Shown here: one piece after another, positions 35,469 to 45,274 of the stretch
Numbering within the stretch: position 1 is the stretch's first letter
How the letters are laid out: each line of letters starts with the position of its first letter
Source: Prevotella ihumii
GTDB lineage: Bacteria; Bacteroidota; Bacteroidia; Bacteroidales; Bacteroidaceae
Reading direction: 5' to 3'
NCBI RefSeq assembly: GCF_900155655.1
Contig: NZ_LT706987.1
Coordinates: 1,052,700 to 1,116,699, forward strand
DNA: 64,000 bases
Program-made: the position numbers and the translations under genes
Notes under the pieces: generated by a model
Told to the model about the DNA's origin: nothing
Database searches by the model: none
The model's input: the letters and a program-made list of their open reading frames with translations, nothing else

Positions 35469-37037
35469 TTAGAACTCACTTGTAAAGTGGAATTTTATGT
35501 TTTCAAAGTCTTGTTGTGCCATACTTAGCACATATCCAGAGTCGGCAAGGAAGACATCGCGTCCTTCAATATCTTTTGCCATATATTGATACTTGCGCTT
35601 CTTGAAGCTGTCTAACTCTTTATCGTCTTCTGCTTCTATCCAGCACGCTTTGTGAAGATGCACAGGTTCCCAACGACACTTGGCATTGTATTCGTGTTCC
35701 AAACGATATTGGATAACCTCAAACTGAAGTTGCCCCACTGTTCCCACAATTCTACGATTGTTAAACTGATTGACAAACAACTGTGCTACACCTTCGTTCA
35801 TCAATTGTTCCAAACCCTTTTGGAACTGCTTAGCCTTCATTGGGTCGTCGTTCTCAATATATTTGAACAGTTCAGGAGAGAAACTTGGTAAGCCACGGAA
35901 GTGGATATTTTCGCCCTCGGTAAGGGTATCACCAATCTTAAATACGCCTCCACTATCGGGCAAACCTACAATATCACCAGGATAAGCCTCTTCTACAGTG
36001 TTCTTGCGTTGTGCCATAAACTGTGTAGGCGAAGAGAATCGCATAGTTTTACCATTGCGCACGTGAAGATAAGGTTGGTTGCGTTGGAACTTACCAGAGC
36101 ATACTTTGCAGAAAGCAATACAACTGCGGTGATTAGGGTCGATATTGGCTGTAATCTTAAAGATAAAGCCTGAGAATTTCTGTTCAGCTGGTTCTACCAT
36201 TCTTTCTTCTGCCTTGGTGGGCTTAGGACTTGGGGCTATCTTTATAAAGCAATTTAAAAGCTCTTGTACACCAAAGTTGTTCAATGCTGAACCAAAGAAT
36301 ACGGGTGCAACTTCCGCAGAGCGATATGTTTCGATATTAAATTCAGGATACACACCATCGACCAATTCTATATCATTGCGCAACTGTTCGGCGAAATTGC
36401 TACCTACTTGCTTGTCCAACTCTTCAGAGTCGACAGCCACTTCTATAGTTTCGGTCACTCGTTGCTTGTTTGGAGTGAACAGATTGAGATTGTTTTCAAA
36501 GATATTGTAAACACCTTTGAAACGCTGTCCCTGCCCTATTGGCCACGAAAGTGGACGTACACTAATCTGAAGTTCCTCCTCCAATTCGTCTAACAATTCG
36601 AATGGGTCTCGACCTTCACGGTCCATCTTATTTACAAAGATAATTACAGGTGTATTGCGCATACGACAAACTTCCATCAACTTTCGAGTTTGTGTTTCCA
36701 CACCCTTGGCAGAGTCTACCACAATGATGGCGGAGTCTACGGCAGTCAATGTGCGATAAGTATCTTCAGCAAAGTCTTGGTGACCTGGAGTATCGAGAAT
36801 ATTCACCTTATAACCCTCGTAATCAAATTCCATTACAGAGGTTGAAACCGAAATACCACGTTGTTTTTCTATGTCCATCCAGTCGGATGTAGCTGTTTTC
36901 TGTATCTTATTACTTTTTACAGCTCCAGCCACTTGAATTTGTCCACCAAACAACAAGAATTTCTCAGTAAGTGTTGTTTTACCTGCGTCAGGGTGAGAGA
37001 TTATCGCAAACGTTCTTCTGCGTTCTATTTCGTTCAT
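35469..37037 (-). CDS. prfC: Peptide chain release factor 3
   Basis: GTPase that recycles RF1/RF2 from the ribosome. 522 residues. G domain: G1 [18 protein letters not shown], switch region [17 protein letters not shown]3 [11 protein letters not shown]4 [11 protein letters not shown]. Domains II and III follow, with [19 protein letters not shown] and [16 protein letters not shown] typical of RF3. Last gene of the minus-strand run lysE-DUF4924-rfbD-prfC, separated from rfbD by a degenerate tandem repeat. Confidence 0.97.
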   Translation of the reverse strand: MNEIERRRTFAIISHPDAGKTTLTEKFLLFGGQIQVAGAVKSNKIQKTATSDWMDIEKQRGISVSTSVMEFDYEGYKVNILDTPGHQDFAEDTYRTLTAVDSAIIVVDSAKGVETQTRKLMEVCRMRNTPVIIFVNKMDREGRDPFELLDELEEELQISVRPLSWPIGQGQRFKGVYNIFENNLNLFTPNKQRVTETIEVAVDSEELDKQVGSNFAEQLRNDIELVDGVYPEFNIETYRSAEVAPVFFGSALNNFGVQELLNCFIKIAPSPKPTKAEERMVEPAEQKFSGFIFKITANIDPNHRSCIAFCKVCSGKFQRNQPYLHVRNGKTMRFSSPTQFMAQRKNTVEEAYPGDIVGLPDSGGVFKIGDTLTEGENIHFRGLPSFSPELFKYIENDDPMKAKQFQKGLEQLMNEGVAQLFVNQFNNRRIVGTVGQLQFEVIQYRLEHEYNAKCRWEPVHLHKACWIEAEDDKELDSFKKRKYQYMAKDIEGRDVFLADSGYVLSMAQQDFENIKFHFTSEF

Positions 37038-37093
37038 TTATTATCTTTTGTTTTCTTAATAATTTCTACTTGATTTCTTAGCACAAAGCCCCA

Positions 37094-37224
37094 TCGTGCT
37101 CAATCTTTTTGCTCCACGTATTCAGCCTTTTGTTCCTCGTGCTCAATCTTTTTGCTCCACACGTTTAATATTTCAGCTTTATGTGTTTGATTTTATTGCC
37201 TCACGTATTCAATCTTTTTGCTTC
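37094..37224 (-). repeat. Six-unit 22-bp degenerate tandem repeat
   Basis: Read on the minus strand, the units are GAAGCAAAAAGATTGAATACG plus T, then two diverged units, then GGAGCAAAAAGATTGAGCAC plus GA, a 21-bp unit GGAACAAAAGGCTGAATACG plus T, and a repeat of the fourth unit. The first unit contains the last codons and stop of rfbD. The block fills most of the rfbD-prfC gap. Confidence 0.75.
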
Positions 37225-38093
37225 ATAAGGTTGCCCATACATACTTTAAGGCTATCCACCCAGTACGGAACATTTGTGCCAAAGGTTTCTTTAATCTTAG
37301 TTTTATCAAACACAGAATAAGCTGGACGCTTCACAGGAGATGGAAATTCGTCGCTGTGACAAGGCATTATCTTACAATCGGTATTGCCTGCAAGCTCTGC
37401 TATCTTGATTGTAAAATCGTACCAGCTGCACACACCTTCGTTAGAGAAGTGATAGATGCCTGTATTGCCCTCGTACTTACGATTTTCAACTATATCGAAA
37501 ATGGCGTTGGCAAGGTCGACAGCGTATGTAGGAGTTCCACATTGGTCGAACACAACCTTTATCTCAGGCTTAGTAGAGGTGAGATTTATCATTGTCTTTA
37601 CAAAGTTGTGACCAAACTCACCGTAAAGCCACGCTGTTCGTACGATGATATATTTTCCGCCCACAGCTTGTATTTTTTGTTCTCCGTGTAGCTTTGTTAG
37701 CCCATAAACACCTGTCGGTGTACCTTTTTGGTCTTCTTTGCAAGGGGTGTTGTATGGGTCGCCACCAAATACATAGTCGGTGCTTACGTGTACAAGGAGT
37801 CCGTCAACTTCTTTCATTGCTATAGCCAAATTTTCGGGAGCAGTAGCATTGAGAGTTTCAACTATTTCACCTGCTGTTTCTGCCTTATCTACATTTGTCC
37901 ACGCAGCACAATTGATGATACACCCAACATTGTTCTCTTTTACACACGTACGTATGTCTTCAAGACTTGTAATATCGAGCTTCTGATAGCCATCGCACAC
38001 ATCTGTAAAGATGTAGTTGTCCTTGCTATCCTTTGCAACTACCTGAATGGTGTTGCCCAACATTCCGTTAGCACCTGTTACTAATATATTCAT
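37209..38093 (-). CDS. rfbD: dTDP-4-dehydrorhamnose reductase
   Basis: Last step of dTDP-L-rhamnose synthesis: NAD(P)H reduction of the 4-keto group. 294 residues. NAD-binding VTGANGMLGNTIQ at the N-terminus, NCAAWTNVDKAE, VSTDYVFGGDPYNTPC, and catalytic YGLTKLHGE (YxxxK, about residue 130). C-terminal PVKRPAYSVFDKTKI is typical. The other rhamnose genes (rfbA, B, C) are not in the window. 14 bp after DUF4924. The C-terminal codons are the first unit of a tandem repeat. Confidence 0.95.
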   Translation of the reverse strand: MNILVTGANGMLGNTIQVVAKDSKDNYIFTDVCDGYQKLDITSLEDIRTCVKENNVGCIINCAAWTNVDKAETAGEIVETLNATAPENLAIAMKEVDGLLVHVSTDYVFGGDPYNTPCKEDQKGTPTGVYGLTKLHGEQKIQAVGGKYIIVRTAWLYGEFGHNFVKTMINLTSTKPEIKVVFDQCGTPTYAVDLANAIFDIVENRKYEGNTGIYHFSNEGVCSWYDFTIKIAELAGNTDCKIMPCHSDEFPSPVKRPAYSVFDKTKIKETFGTNVPYWVDSLKVCMGNLMKQKD

Positions 38094-38107
38094 ATTCTCT
38101 CGCTTTC

Positions 38108-38713
38108 TTAGTCTTCAAATATTAAACCTTCGGTTTTATCTTTCTGATAATAGTCTGACAACATTCCAATAAAGGTTGTTATTTCCTTTACGGCTGCATT
38201 TGTTTCTTGGCTTATTTCCTTTTTCTGCAAGCGCAACATCATCACACCATAAAGCAAGTCAAAGCAAGTTTCTATCTCGCTGTGACTTAAGTTTGCTGCT
38301 ATCTCTTTTAAATGTTCTTCATTCTTGCGTGCCATACGGTCTGCCACTTGCTTTGTTTTGCCTCTAAGTTCAACGATAAACGGCAAAACACGGTAGTATT
38401 CGGCAGAATAGAATGGGAATTTAGACGATGCAAGCAGCTGGGCGTGAAGCTCAGTAAGGTCTTGCATCAATATTTTATTGATTTGCAAGTGTCCGTTCGT
38501 TCTACATCCTTCTTGGTTCATCATACGAACGAGGTCGCCAAACCAGTCTTCTTCCTCTTCTTTTTGTTCGTCTGTATAACCAAATTTATCAATGTATTCA
38601 CGGCTAATTCGCGACAACGAGCAGTCGTAAACACGTATAATATTCTCTATTTGCCACATATAAAGCAAATATTCAGCAATACTTTTCTTTCTTAATTCTT
38701 TTGCTACAAACAT
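38108..38713 (-). CDS. DUF4924 family protein (201 aa)
   Basis: Bacteroidetes-specific helical protein of unknown function. No signal or membrane segment; charged helices throughout, for example KELRKKSIAEYLLYMWQIEN at the start and YYQKDKTEGLIFED at the end. It lies between lysE-like and rfbD genes on the same strand with short gaps (25 and 14 bp), an arrangement I recall from other Bacteroidales, where it travels with rfbD and prfC. Confidence 0.85.
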   Translation of the reverse strand: MFVAKELRKKSIAEYLLYMWQIENIIRVYDCSLSRISREYIDKFGYTDEQKEEEEDWFGDLVRMMNQEGCRTNGHLQINKILMQDLTELHAQLLASSKFPFYSAEYYRVLPFIVELRGKTKQVADRMARKNEEHLKEIAANLSHSEIETCFDLLYGVMMLRLQKKEISQETNAAVKEITTFIGMLSDYYQKDKTEGLIFED

Positions 38714-38738
38714 ACTATTCTAAGTTTGTTGTTTATCT

Positions 38739-39431
38739 TTAGTAGATAGATGGAAGATGATAAAGATTGAATACTGTTCCCACAAGTACAATTAAAGAGA
38801 ACAATATAACAATCGAGCCAATGATTCGGTTGATAATCAAAATTCCATTCATATCAAACTTTTCACGGATTTTATCAACCAACCACGTTAGCCCATACCA
38901 CCACAACAATGCTCCCAATGGAATACAAGCGAAGCCTACCGACATTTCAAAGGGACGCCCAGGGTGTACAAATGCGAATTGGGCATAAGTTGCCATCAAT
39001 AGGAAGATAATGAGCGGATTAGAGAAAGTAACGAAGAAAGCCGTTATACCATTATGCCACAACGTTCCTTTGGTACGTCCGTTACTATGGATTTTCTTTG
39101 TTGGGTCTGACATAAAGCAATATACACCAAACAAAAGCAAAATTATACTACCTGAAATTTGAATAATGAATTGGTAGGCTGGATTTTGTAAGGGCTCCAT
39201 AATGAAACTCATACCGAGCCCAACCACAAGTGCATATATAAAATCGCTAACAGCTGCGCCCACACCTGTTATAAAACCATACCAACGCCCTTTATTTAAA
39301 GTTCGCTGAACACACAAAATGCCTACAGGACCCATCGGTGCTGAGGCAATAAGACCTATTAGGATACCTTTGATTATGAAATCCAAGATATCGAATTGAA
39401 TTGGAAAAGGCATGTTCATAATTAGGTGCAA
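38739..39431 (-). CDS. LysE/RhtB-family exporter (230 aa)
   Basis: Inner-membrane amino-acid or metabolite exporter. About six membrane segments; the family motif is seen in LIASAPMGPVGILCVQRTLN (about 25-44) followed by GRWYGFITGVGAAVSDFIY. The actual start may be MNMPFPIQFDIL, 4 codons after the first methionine. First gene of the run toward prfC; divergent from the ROK kinase gene. The exported substrate cannot be named. Confidence 0.88.
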   Translation of the reverse strand: MHLIMNMPFPIQFDILDFIIKGILIGLIASAPMGPVGILCVQRTLNKGRWYGFITGVGAAVSDFIYALVVGLGMSFIMEPLQNPAYQFIIQISGSIILLLFGVYCFMSDPTKKIHSNGRTKGTLWHNGITAFFVTFSNPLIIFLLMATYAQFAFVHPGRPFEMSVGFACIPLGALLWWYGLTWLVDKIREKFDMNGILIINRIIGSIVILFSLIVLVGTVFNLYHLPSIY

Positions 39432-39475
39432 AATTGCAAAAATTAAACGGAAAAAACAAATTTAGCAAACAAAAG

Positions 39476-39506
39476 TTTGTCATATACCACTTTTTTCCTA
39501 TCTTTG
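39476..39506 (+). promoter_or_regulatory. Promoter of the ROK kinase gene
   Basis: TTTG (39476-39479), 19-bp spacer, TATCTTTG (39499-39506), 33 bp before the ATG. An exact match to the Bacteroidetes consensus. Confidence 0.8.
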
Positions 39507-39538
39507 TCCATAGATATTAAACTAAAAGTAAGAGAAAA

Positions 39539-40519
39539 ATGGACGTACAAGAACAAAAGCCATTCGTTATTGGATTGGATTTAGGGGGGACAAATTCAGT
39601 ATTTGGAATAGTAGACCAGCGTGGCCAAGTGCTCGCTACCAATTCTATCAAGACCCAAGCATACAAGAATGTAGAAGACTTTGTAGATGCTGGTATTGAA
39701 GCCTTAAAGCCTATTATTGCTAAAGTAGGTGGTTTAGCTCAAATCAAGGCAATGGGTATAGGTGCACCCAATGGCAATTACTATAGCGGAACAATAGAGT
39801 TTGCGCCTAACCTTCCTTGGGGACACGATGGTGTTGTCCCGTTGGCAAAGATGTTTTCCGACAAGTTGGAAGGTTTACCCGTAGCTCTTACCAACGATGC
39901 CAATGCTGCTGCTATCGGCGAAATGCAGTATGGCGTGGCAAGGGGAATGAAAAACTTCATTATGATTACGCTCGGAACTGGCGTAGGTTCGGGTATCGTT
40001 ATCAACGGACAAGTGGTTTATGGTTGTGATGGCTTTGCTGGCGAATTGGGACACGTTACAATGGTTCGTGGCGAGGAAGGCCGACTTTGTGGTTGTGGCC
40101 GCAAAGGCTGTTTAGAGACCTACTGTTCGGCTACAGGTGTGGCACGCACAGCACGCGAATTTCTACAAAAATCTGCCGAGCCTTCAATGCTTCGTGAGAT
40201 AAACCCTGACGAGATAACTTCGCTTGATGTAGCTATTGCAGCAGGAAAAGGCGACAAGATGGCTTTAGAGATTTTTGAATTTACGGGCGAAATGCTTGGT
40301 GCAGCGTGTGCCGACTTTGCAAGTTTCTCGTCTCCAGAGGCATTTGTATTCTTTGGCGGACTCACTAAGGCTGGCGATTTGATTATGAATCCTATCAAGA
40401 AATCGTACGAAAAGCACGTTATGAAGATATTCAACGACAAGGCTAAATTCTTGGTTAGCTCGCTTGATGATGCTGCCGCAGCCGTCCTTGGTGCATCGGC
40501 AATAGGTTGGGAGTTGTAA
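39539..40519 (+). CDS. ROK-family sugar kinase, probable glucokinase
   Basis: Phosphorylates a hexose, probably glucose, at the start of glycolysis. 326 residues. Phosphate motif GLDLGGTNSVFGIVD, sugar-binding ALTNDANAAAIGE (catalytic Asp), second phosphate region MITLGTGVGSGIVING, GELGHVTM, and the ROK zinc motif CGCGRKGCLE. Monocistronic with its own promoter and terminator. Glucose as substrate is inferred from the family; N-acetylmannosamine or fructose kinases share the motifs. Confidence 0.9.
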   Translation: MDVQEQKPFVIGLDLGGTNSVFGIVDQRGQVLATNSIKTQAYKNVEDFVDAGIEALKPIIAKVGGLAQIKAMGIGAPNGNYYSGTIEFAPNLPWGHDGVVPLAKMFSDKLEGLPVALTNDANAAAIGEMQYGVARGMKNFIMITLGTGVGSGIVINGQVVYGCDGFAGELGHVTMVRGEEGRLCGCGRKGCLETYCSATGVARTAREFLQKSAEPSMLREINPDEITSLDVAIAAGKGDKMALEIFEFTGEMLGAACADFASFSSPEAFVFFGGLTKAGDLIMNPIKKSYEKHVMKIFNDKAKFLVSSLDDAAAAVLGASAIGWEL

Positions 40520-40574
40520 TCCTTAAACTTCCACACTTACGCTTACAACAAGACAGCAAACATATTATAAACGT

Positions 40575-40620
40575 AAACAACCCAAGCATCTCTTTATGAG
40601 GCGTTTGGGTTGTTTTTATT
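40575..40620 (+). terminator. Terminator of the ROK kinase gene
   Basis: AAACAACCCAA (40575-40585) pairs with TTGGGTTGTTT (40605-40615), followed by TT. Confidence 0.75.
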
Positions 40621-40621
40621 T

Positions 40622-40818
40622 ATCCCAAACCGGTCGTTAGACTTCTTCGAGATTTGCGAGCTTATTTTGAGCTATTTTGGGTTGTTTTTGAAGACGTTTA
40701 GCGAGCTAAACAACTGAAATAACAAACGAAAAGAGCCAAAATAAGGTGCAAAAACGAAGAAAAGCATAACAGCTAAACGCTTTAAAAAGTCTTTGCGGGC
40801 TAATGAGCGATTTGGGTT
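40622..40818 (-). repeat. 197-bp TIR element, type A, inverted copy
   Basis: Same element in the opposite orientation: left end ATCCCAAACCGGTCGTTAG, right end TAATGAGCGATTTGGGTT, central GTTTAGCGAGCTAAAC. Occupies most of the gap between the convergent ROK and lipoprotein genes. Confidence 0.85.
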
Positions 40819-40835
40819 TATGTTATACTCTAACT

Positions 40836-41276
40836 TTAAAATTTATCGAAGTATAACTTTCTATTTCCACTTGTTAATATCAAACGACTATCATTTACAG
40901 TAATCCATAAGTCCATTCCGATATTATCAATTCCGTAGTATTGAAGCAACGAAGGCTCTGTCAAAAGTTCATCGCCATTTTCTCTATCGTATCTGTAAGG
41001 ATTTCTTAGCTTTACCACATCACCTTCTAATGTGTAAAGATACAAGATACTTGGGTGAACATATTCTTTATCCTCCAACTGTAACAATTTACCTTGGAAG
41101 AGCCAATATACCTTCTTATCCGAATAATCGGTTTTCACTCCGTCTACCTCCACTGCCGTTAAGTGCCACATTCCGCCAAGCTTATGCCCTACTTTGTCTG
41201 ACTCTATAGAGCAGCCATAGAAACATAAGAGGGCAAACAAAGCCAACACAACACTATATATTCTTTTTGCTTTCAT
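40836..41276 (-). CDS. Small lipocalin-like lipoprotein (146 aa)
   Basis: Signal peptide with lipobox CFYGC (Cys-22), so lipid-anchored. The mature part looks all-beta and resembles the small lipocalin-like lipoproteins of Bacteroidales: LGGMWHLTAVEVDGVKTDY near the start, then paired strands to LILTSGNRKLYFDKF. 11 bp downstream of the Wzi-like gene on the same strand, so likely co-transcribed. Function unknown; an envelope role with the Wzi-like protein is possible. Confidence 0.75.
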   Translation of the reverse strand: MKAKRIYSVVLALFALLCFYGCSIESDKVGHKLGGMWHLTAVEVDGVKTDYSDKKVYWLFQGKLLQLEDKEYVHPSILYLYTLEGDVVKLRNPYRYDRENGDELLTEPSLLQYYGIDNIGMDLWITVNDSRLILTSGNRKLYFDKF

Positions 41277-41287
41277 ACATTCAAATC

Positions 41288-42871
41288 TTAAAATACACCA
41301 CGTTTACAGAAAGTCAACTGAAAACCATAATTCACACCTCCAAGGATAGAACCAAAGTCGGCACCACAAGCTCCCTTCAAAGTAGAATTGGTAAGCCAAT
41401 TCTTTTTATCAGGATGGAATTCATATTCCACTTCGCCCAACAAGCTCGCATTATGTTTCACCTTTATATAAGGTTCAGCATACGTTCCCAAGCCATCTTG
41501 CCAAGTGCAAAGAAAACGCCATTTCACAAACTGGTTAGGCTTGCCTCCCAAACCTATATGATAAGCAGAGAAACGATTGTTGGCAAATCTTATTTTGCCG
41601 TCTTCATTATAAATAGGCGAACGATACAATGGATTTCCCATAGCTTGCCCCCAGTGCTGATTGCCTGTATATATATAATGGTTATAGAAATCGTCCTTTC
41701 CGCCCAAATGTTCGGCTATCGTCTTAGTATGGTCGTGATAGATAGGACCGCTCTGATATTTAGAATACATATACTCTAAAACAACTGTGTTCAACCACGA
41801 ATCGGCTTTAAAATTATATTCAAAACCCAACAACCAGTCTTTTATGCCATAATGCACATACTTACTATCCTTTTTTACTTGCCATTCATCACCAACACCA
41901 TATCCATCGTAATCAAGGAAAAGCATTGATGAGTGGTCTTCAAAATATTTATCGGCATAAAGCGCATACCTATTTAGGTCGCCATCATATTCCAGACGCA
42001 TTACCCACGAGCCTAACTGATTGCCTTCAGCGTTCTGATAGGTAGTTTCACCCACATCGCCACCACCCGGTATAAAGGCACGCCAAAAGGTTTTCACACC
42101 TTTCTCACCTTCTTTGACAATAGATGAGCCATCGGGTAAAAAGGTATAAGATGTTCCGCCAAAGGTTGAAACCATCTCTAATCCCATTTCTAACGACCAA
42201 GGCGAGAATACCTCACGATTGCCCAACTTTAAATAACCTGCTTTAGAGTGATACAATACGCCGTCGGCATACTTACTTTGTTTCATTGTAAAATCGTGCT
42301 GCCAATTCTCATCTGTCATCTTCCCATAAGCAATATGGCCTTTCAGATGTAGCCAACCTTTCGTGTGTGGAATTGTCCAATAGTCTTTCAAAGCCAATCT
42401 TACTTGCGGTACAGGTCGAGCATTGATACCCAAGGTCTGCGAACCCGTACTAAGTTCGTTGTTTTTCAGTTCCATAGGATACTCTTTCGCACCTACACTC
42501 AGCACTCCGTGCAACCATCGTCCTTCTACGTATGCTTGCTGAATTACTACTTTACTGGTATAATTGAAAGGGGCAACAAGGTCTAAACCATAGCCCAATC
42601 CCCATTTACGTCCTTCGTCCGTGTTAAGGGTTCTCTCCACCGCACCACGTATATATCCATTCGTTTTCTCTAACGAACTCAATCCGTAACGGTTTGCATT
42701 TAGCCACAAAGGTGTCTTATTCCCCGACACACTTCCTTGCATCTCCACCTTGTATTCCACATTTTTCAGCGCACGTGCTTTCACTGTATCTGCCAATATA
42801 GGTTCATCAAATTGAGCCTTAGCCGATGTGATAGCCGCCACACCTAATGCAGCCAAGAATAGTCTTTTCAT
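41288..42871 (-). CDS. Wzi-like outer-membrane protein, capsule assembly family (527 aa)
   Basis: Predicted outer-membrane beta-barrel. Signal peptide MKRLFLAALGVAAITSAKAQ; mature chain with many amphipathic strands rich in aromatic residues, and the C-terminus ends in FQLTFCKRGVF (terminal aromatic, usual for outer-membrane proteins). The N-terminal region EYKVEMQGSVSGNKTPLWLN and GAKEYPMELKNNELSTGSQT fit the capsule assembly Wzi family of Bacteroidetes. Wzi in enterics anchors capsule at the surface. It heads a two-gene operon with a lipoprotein. Confidence 0.85.
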   Translation of the reverse strand: MKRLFLAALGVAAITSAKAQFDEPILADTVKARALKNVEYKVEMQGSVSGNKTPLWLNANRYGLSSLEKTNGYIRGAVERTLNTDEGRKWGLGYGLDLVAPFNYTSKVVIQQAYVEGRWLHGVLSVGAKEYPMELKNNELSTGSQTLGINARPVPQVRLALKDYWTIPHTKGWLHLKGHIAYGKMTDENWQHDFTMKQSKYADGVLYHSKAGYLKLGNREVFSPWSLEMGLEMVSTFGGTSYTFLPDGSSIVKEGEKGVKTFWRAFIPGGGDVGETTYQNAEGNQLGSWVMRLEYDGDLNRYALYADKYFEDHSSMLFLDYDGYGVGDEWQVKKDSKYVHYGIKDWLLGFEYNFKADSWLNTVVLEYMYSKYQSGPIYHDHTKTIAEHLGGKDDFYNHYIYTGNQHWGQAMGNPLYRSPIYNEDGKIRFANNRFSAYHIGLGGKPNQFVKWRFLCTWQDGLGTYAEPYIKVKHNASLLGEVEYEFHPDKKNWLTNSTLKGACGADFGSILGGVNYGFQLTFCKRGVF

Positions 42872-43151
42872 AAAGATATAAATATAGTTTTCGGCAAAGT
42901 TACAAAAAAATATCTGTTCTTCTGTACATAGAGAATCGAATCTTACAAAATAGAATGCGAAATTAACCCAAAACGCTTATTAGAACAGTTAGGAGATTTT
43001 TCTATTATTATTGAAACTTATGAGATGTTTTTTTGCTTTATTTTGCCGACATCTGCAGTCACATAGCTCGCTATGCTCCTTTGATATATACAAAATAATC
43101 GCAAAAATACATTTTCATTGTAAGCATCCAATATTAGCCGCCTTTCACACC

Positions 43152-43197
43152 AACAAATAACCCTTATATGTCTGGCAGCATATAAGGGTTATTTGTT
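43152..43197 (-). terminator. Terminator at the tnpC end of IS66
   Basis: Perfect 19-bp stem AACAAATAACCCTTATATG with CATATAAGGGTTATTTGTT, 8-nt loop; overlaps the tnpC stop codon. May also block transcription passing through the IS. Confidence 0.75.
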
Positions 43198-44857
43198 ATT
43201 TGAAGTTTGAAGGTAGCATTTTCGTGAGTTCCTCCTCCGTCATGTCGAGCAGGGGCTTTGAAAGGATTTCCTTCATCCATTTGTATGGCTCTATGTCTGC
43301 CTCCCTGCAACACGCCATAAAGGTATAGAAGATGGCGTTGTTCTCCGCTCCCTCATTGTTACCACAGAACAGGTAGTTCTTTCTTCCAAGCGTGATGGGT
43401 CTGATGGCCTGTTCCATAAGGTTGTTGTCTATGTTGAAGCGTCCGTCCTGCACATACCTGCCAATGCGTATCCATACGGCGAAGGCATAACGCAGTGCCT
43501 TCTCCATAGCTTCGCCTGGGGTGTACTGTTTGTGTACATCCAACATATAGGTCTCCAAATACTTAAGAATGGGATAAGCTTTAGCCTTTCGTTCTGTCTC
43601 CACTTCCTCGGGTGGTGCTTTCTTGTGTTTGAGGTTTTCCTCCAACTCATAAAGCGTGGCTATCGTTTCGATGATATGGGCGGCGTTCTTATCGTCAGCC
43701 GCCAGATGTTCGAACTTACGTCTCACGTGTGCCATACATCCTAACAGCACGATGCCCTGTACGTTCTCAAACCTGCTGTAGACCTCATATCCATCAGACT
43801 GTATGGCACCCTGGTAGCCCTTGAACAGCTCATCTGCCACAGCGCCCGACCGCGACCCGTCCTTCCAATGGAAGAACACACCCTGGGAGTGTATGGCGTC
43901 ACGCACGCCCCACAGGTATCCCTTGCGCGTCTTTCCCTTGCGGTCGGCAACCTGTACGCTGGTCTCGTCAACCTGAAGGTAAGGACTTTGCAGGATCTGT
44001 CTTACTTGAAGTTTGTAAAGTGGATAAAGTGCATCGGCGACATCGTGAACCCAGCTGTTGACGGTTGAGGTGGGGAGGTTCACGCCCAGTTCCTTCCATC
44101 TTTCACATTGCCTATACTCGGGCTGGTGATAGGCGAATTTGGCGGTGATGATTTCGGCGAGCAGGGAAGCGTCGGCAAAACAATCCACCGCTTGCTTTTT
44201 CAAGGGGGCTTCCAGGATGTCGACCTTCGCATCCGTTGGCCGGGCTTCCTTCAGGCGGCAGATGACACGATCTTCTACCCTGACATAAAAGGATGAGGGA
44301 CGCAGACACAGATGCTCACTTCTGTCATGTCCGATGATGACCATGCGCTCAGCGTCATAACCCTCTGGATATATCTCCGTCACCTGTCGCTCTATATTCT
44401 CGGGAACATAGGAGGCGTAGGCCCTACCCTTTCTGGAAGGACGGCTCACACGGCGTGATGACCTGCGTTGTCCGGCCTGCTGTTTTATCTCCTTGATGAT
44501 GGGAAGGGCTTCTACCCGAGCCAAGGAACCCTCTTTGGCCCACTGCTCGTCAAAAAGCGTACCCGCCCAGCCGCTTGCACTCTCAGGCAGGCGTTTCTCG
44601 CTGCGCCTGCCAAATACCATGCGCTCAAGTTCAAGAATACGACGGGACTTTCGTTCCAGCTCAGCATCCTTAATCTTAAGCTCAGCATCCTTGTTTTTGA
44701 GTTGAGTATCCTTGTTCTTAAGCTCAGCATCCTTGTTCTTGAGTTGAGCATCCTTAATCTTAAGCTCAGCATCCCTTTGCTCAAGAAGTTTAACAACAGC
44801 TTCCCGAGTGAGAGAATGGTAGTCAGATGTCATTGTGCAATAAGGCATATCCATCAC
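43196..44857 (-). CDS. tnpC: IS66 transposase TnpC (553 aa)
   Basis: DDE transposase of IS66. N-terminal coiled coil with six 7-residue units of the form KDAELKN (residues 28-69, DNA 44651-44776, 21-bp tandem repeats); LERMVFGRRSEKR is the conserved helix of the TnpC N-terminus. Then a basic stretch (QRRSSRRVSRPSRKGRAY) and zinc-finger-like region without clear cysteines. Catalytic residues likely D in YLQVDETSVQV, D in AIQSDGYEVY and E near NNLMEQAIRPITLGRKNYLF. Start is GTG at 44857 or the next codon ATG. Confidence 0.93.
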   Translation of the reverse strand: MMDMPYCTMTSDYHSLTREAVVKLLEQRDAELKIKDAQLKNKDAELKNKDTQLKNKDAELKIKDAELERKSRRILELERMVFGRRSEKRLPESASGWAGTLFDEQWAKEGSLARVEALPIIKEIKQQAGQRRSSRRVSRPSRKGRAYASYVPENIERQVTEIYPEGYDAERMVIIGHDRSEHLCLRPSSFYVRVEDRVICRLKEARPTDAKVDILEAPLKKQAVDCFADASLLAEIITAKFAYHQPEYRQCERWKELGVNLPTSTVNSWVHDVADALYPLYKLQVRQILQSPYLQVDETSVQVADRKGKTRKGYLWGVRDAIHSQGVFFHWKDGSRSGAVADELFKGYQGAIQSDGYEVYSRFENVQGIVLLGCMAHVRRKFEHLAADDKNAAHIIETIATLYELEENLKHKKAPPEEVETERKAKAYPILKYLETYMLDVHKQYTPGEAMEKALRYAFAVWIRIGRYVQDGRFNIDNNLMEQAIRPITLGRKNYLFCGNNEGAENNAIFYTFMACCREADIEPYKWMKEILSKPLLDMTEEELTKMLPSNFK

Positions 44858-44917
44858 ATTATCAGTTCTTTATACGATGTAAAGTTACGAAAAATATCTG
44901 ACACTGACAAGAAAATA

Positions 44918-45262
44918 CTAAGATTTATTGTATCTTTTTCTTCGGTAGCAATTAGGATTTATACCTTCAATATAGAGTACCAATTCGTCCCAGCGAAGTT
45001 CATAAAATCCAGTTCTCGCCCGTATGATTTTAGGACTCAGGCAACCCTGTGCCATCTGCTTGTGATACACGACAAAACCACAGCGTTCCCAGTGCAGCAA
45101 TTTAATTCGGTTACGGGCTCGATTGTAGAAAACGTAGACAACACCATCAGAAGGATTGAAGTCATTGCTGCGTACCAATTGGGACAGGCGAAGAATACCC
45201 TGACGCATATCCACAGGAGTGCAACAAACCCGAAAAACATTTGTTTCGTTGAGTACAAACAT
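44918..45262 (-). CDS. tnpB: IS66 accessory protein TnpB (114 aa)
   Basis: IS66 Orf2 protein needed for transposition in this family; the biochemical role is not settled. Conserved sequence: PVDMRQGILRLSQLV, VYVFYNRARNRIKLLHWERC and GFVVYHKQM. The ATG at 45262 is preferred over an upstream in-frame TTG at 45304, because that TTG is the -33 box of the promoter at 45275-45304. Located 60 bp upstream of tnpC and co-transcribed. Confidence 0.9.
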   Translation of the reverse strand: MFVLNETNVFRVCCTPVDMRQGILRLSQLVRSNDFNPSDGVVYVFYNRARNRIKLLHWERCGFVVYHKQMAQGCLSPKIIRARTGFYELRWDELVLYIEGINPNCYRRKRYNKS

Positions 45263-45274
45263 AAGTTTTTCGGG

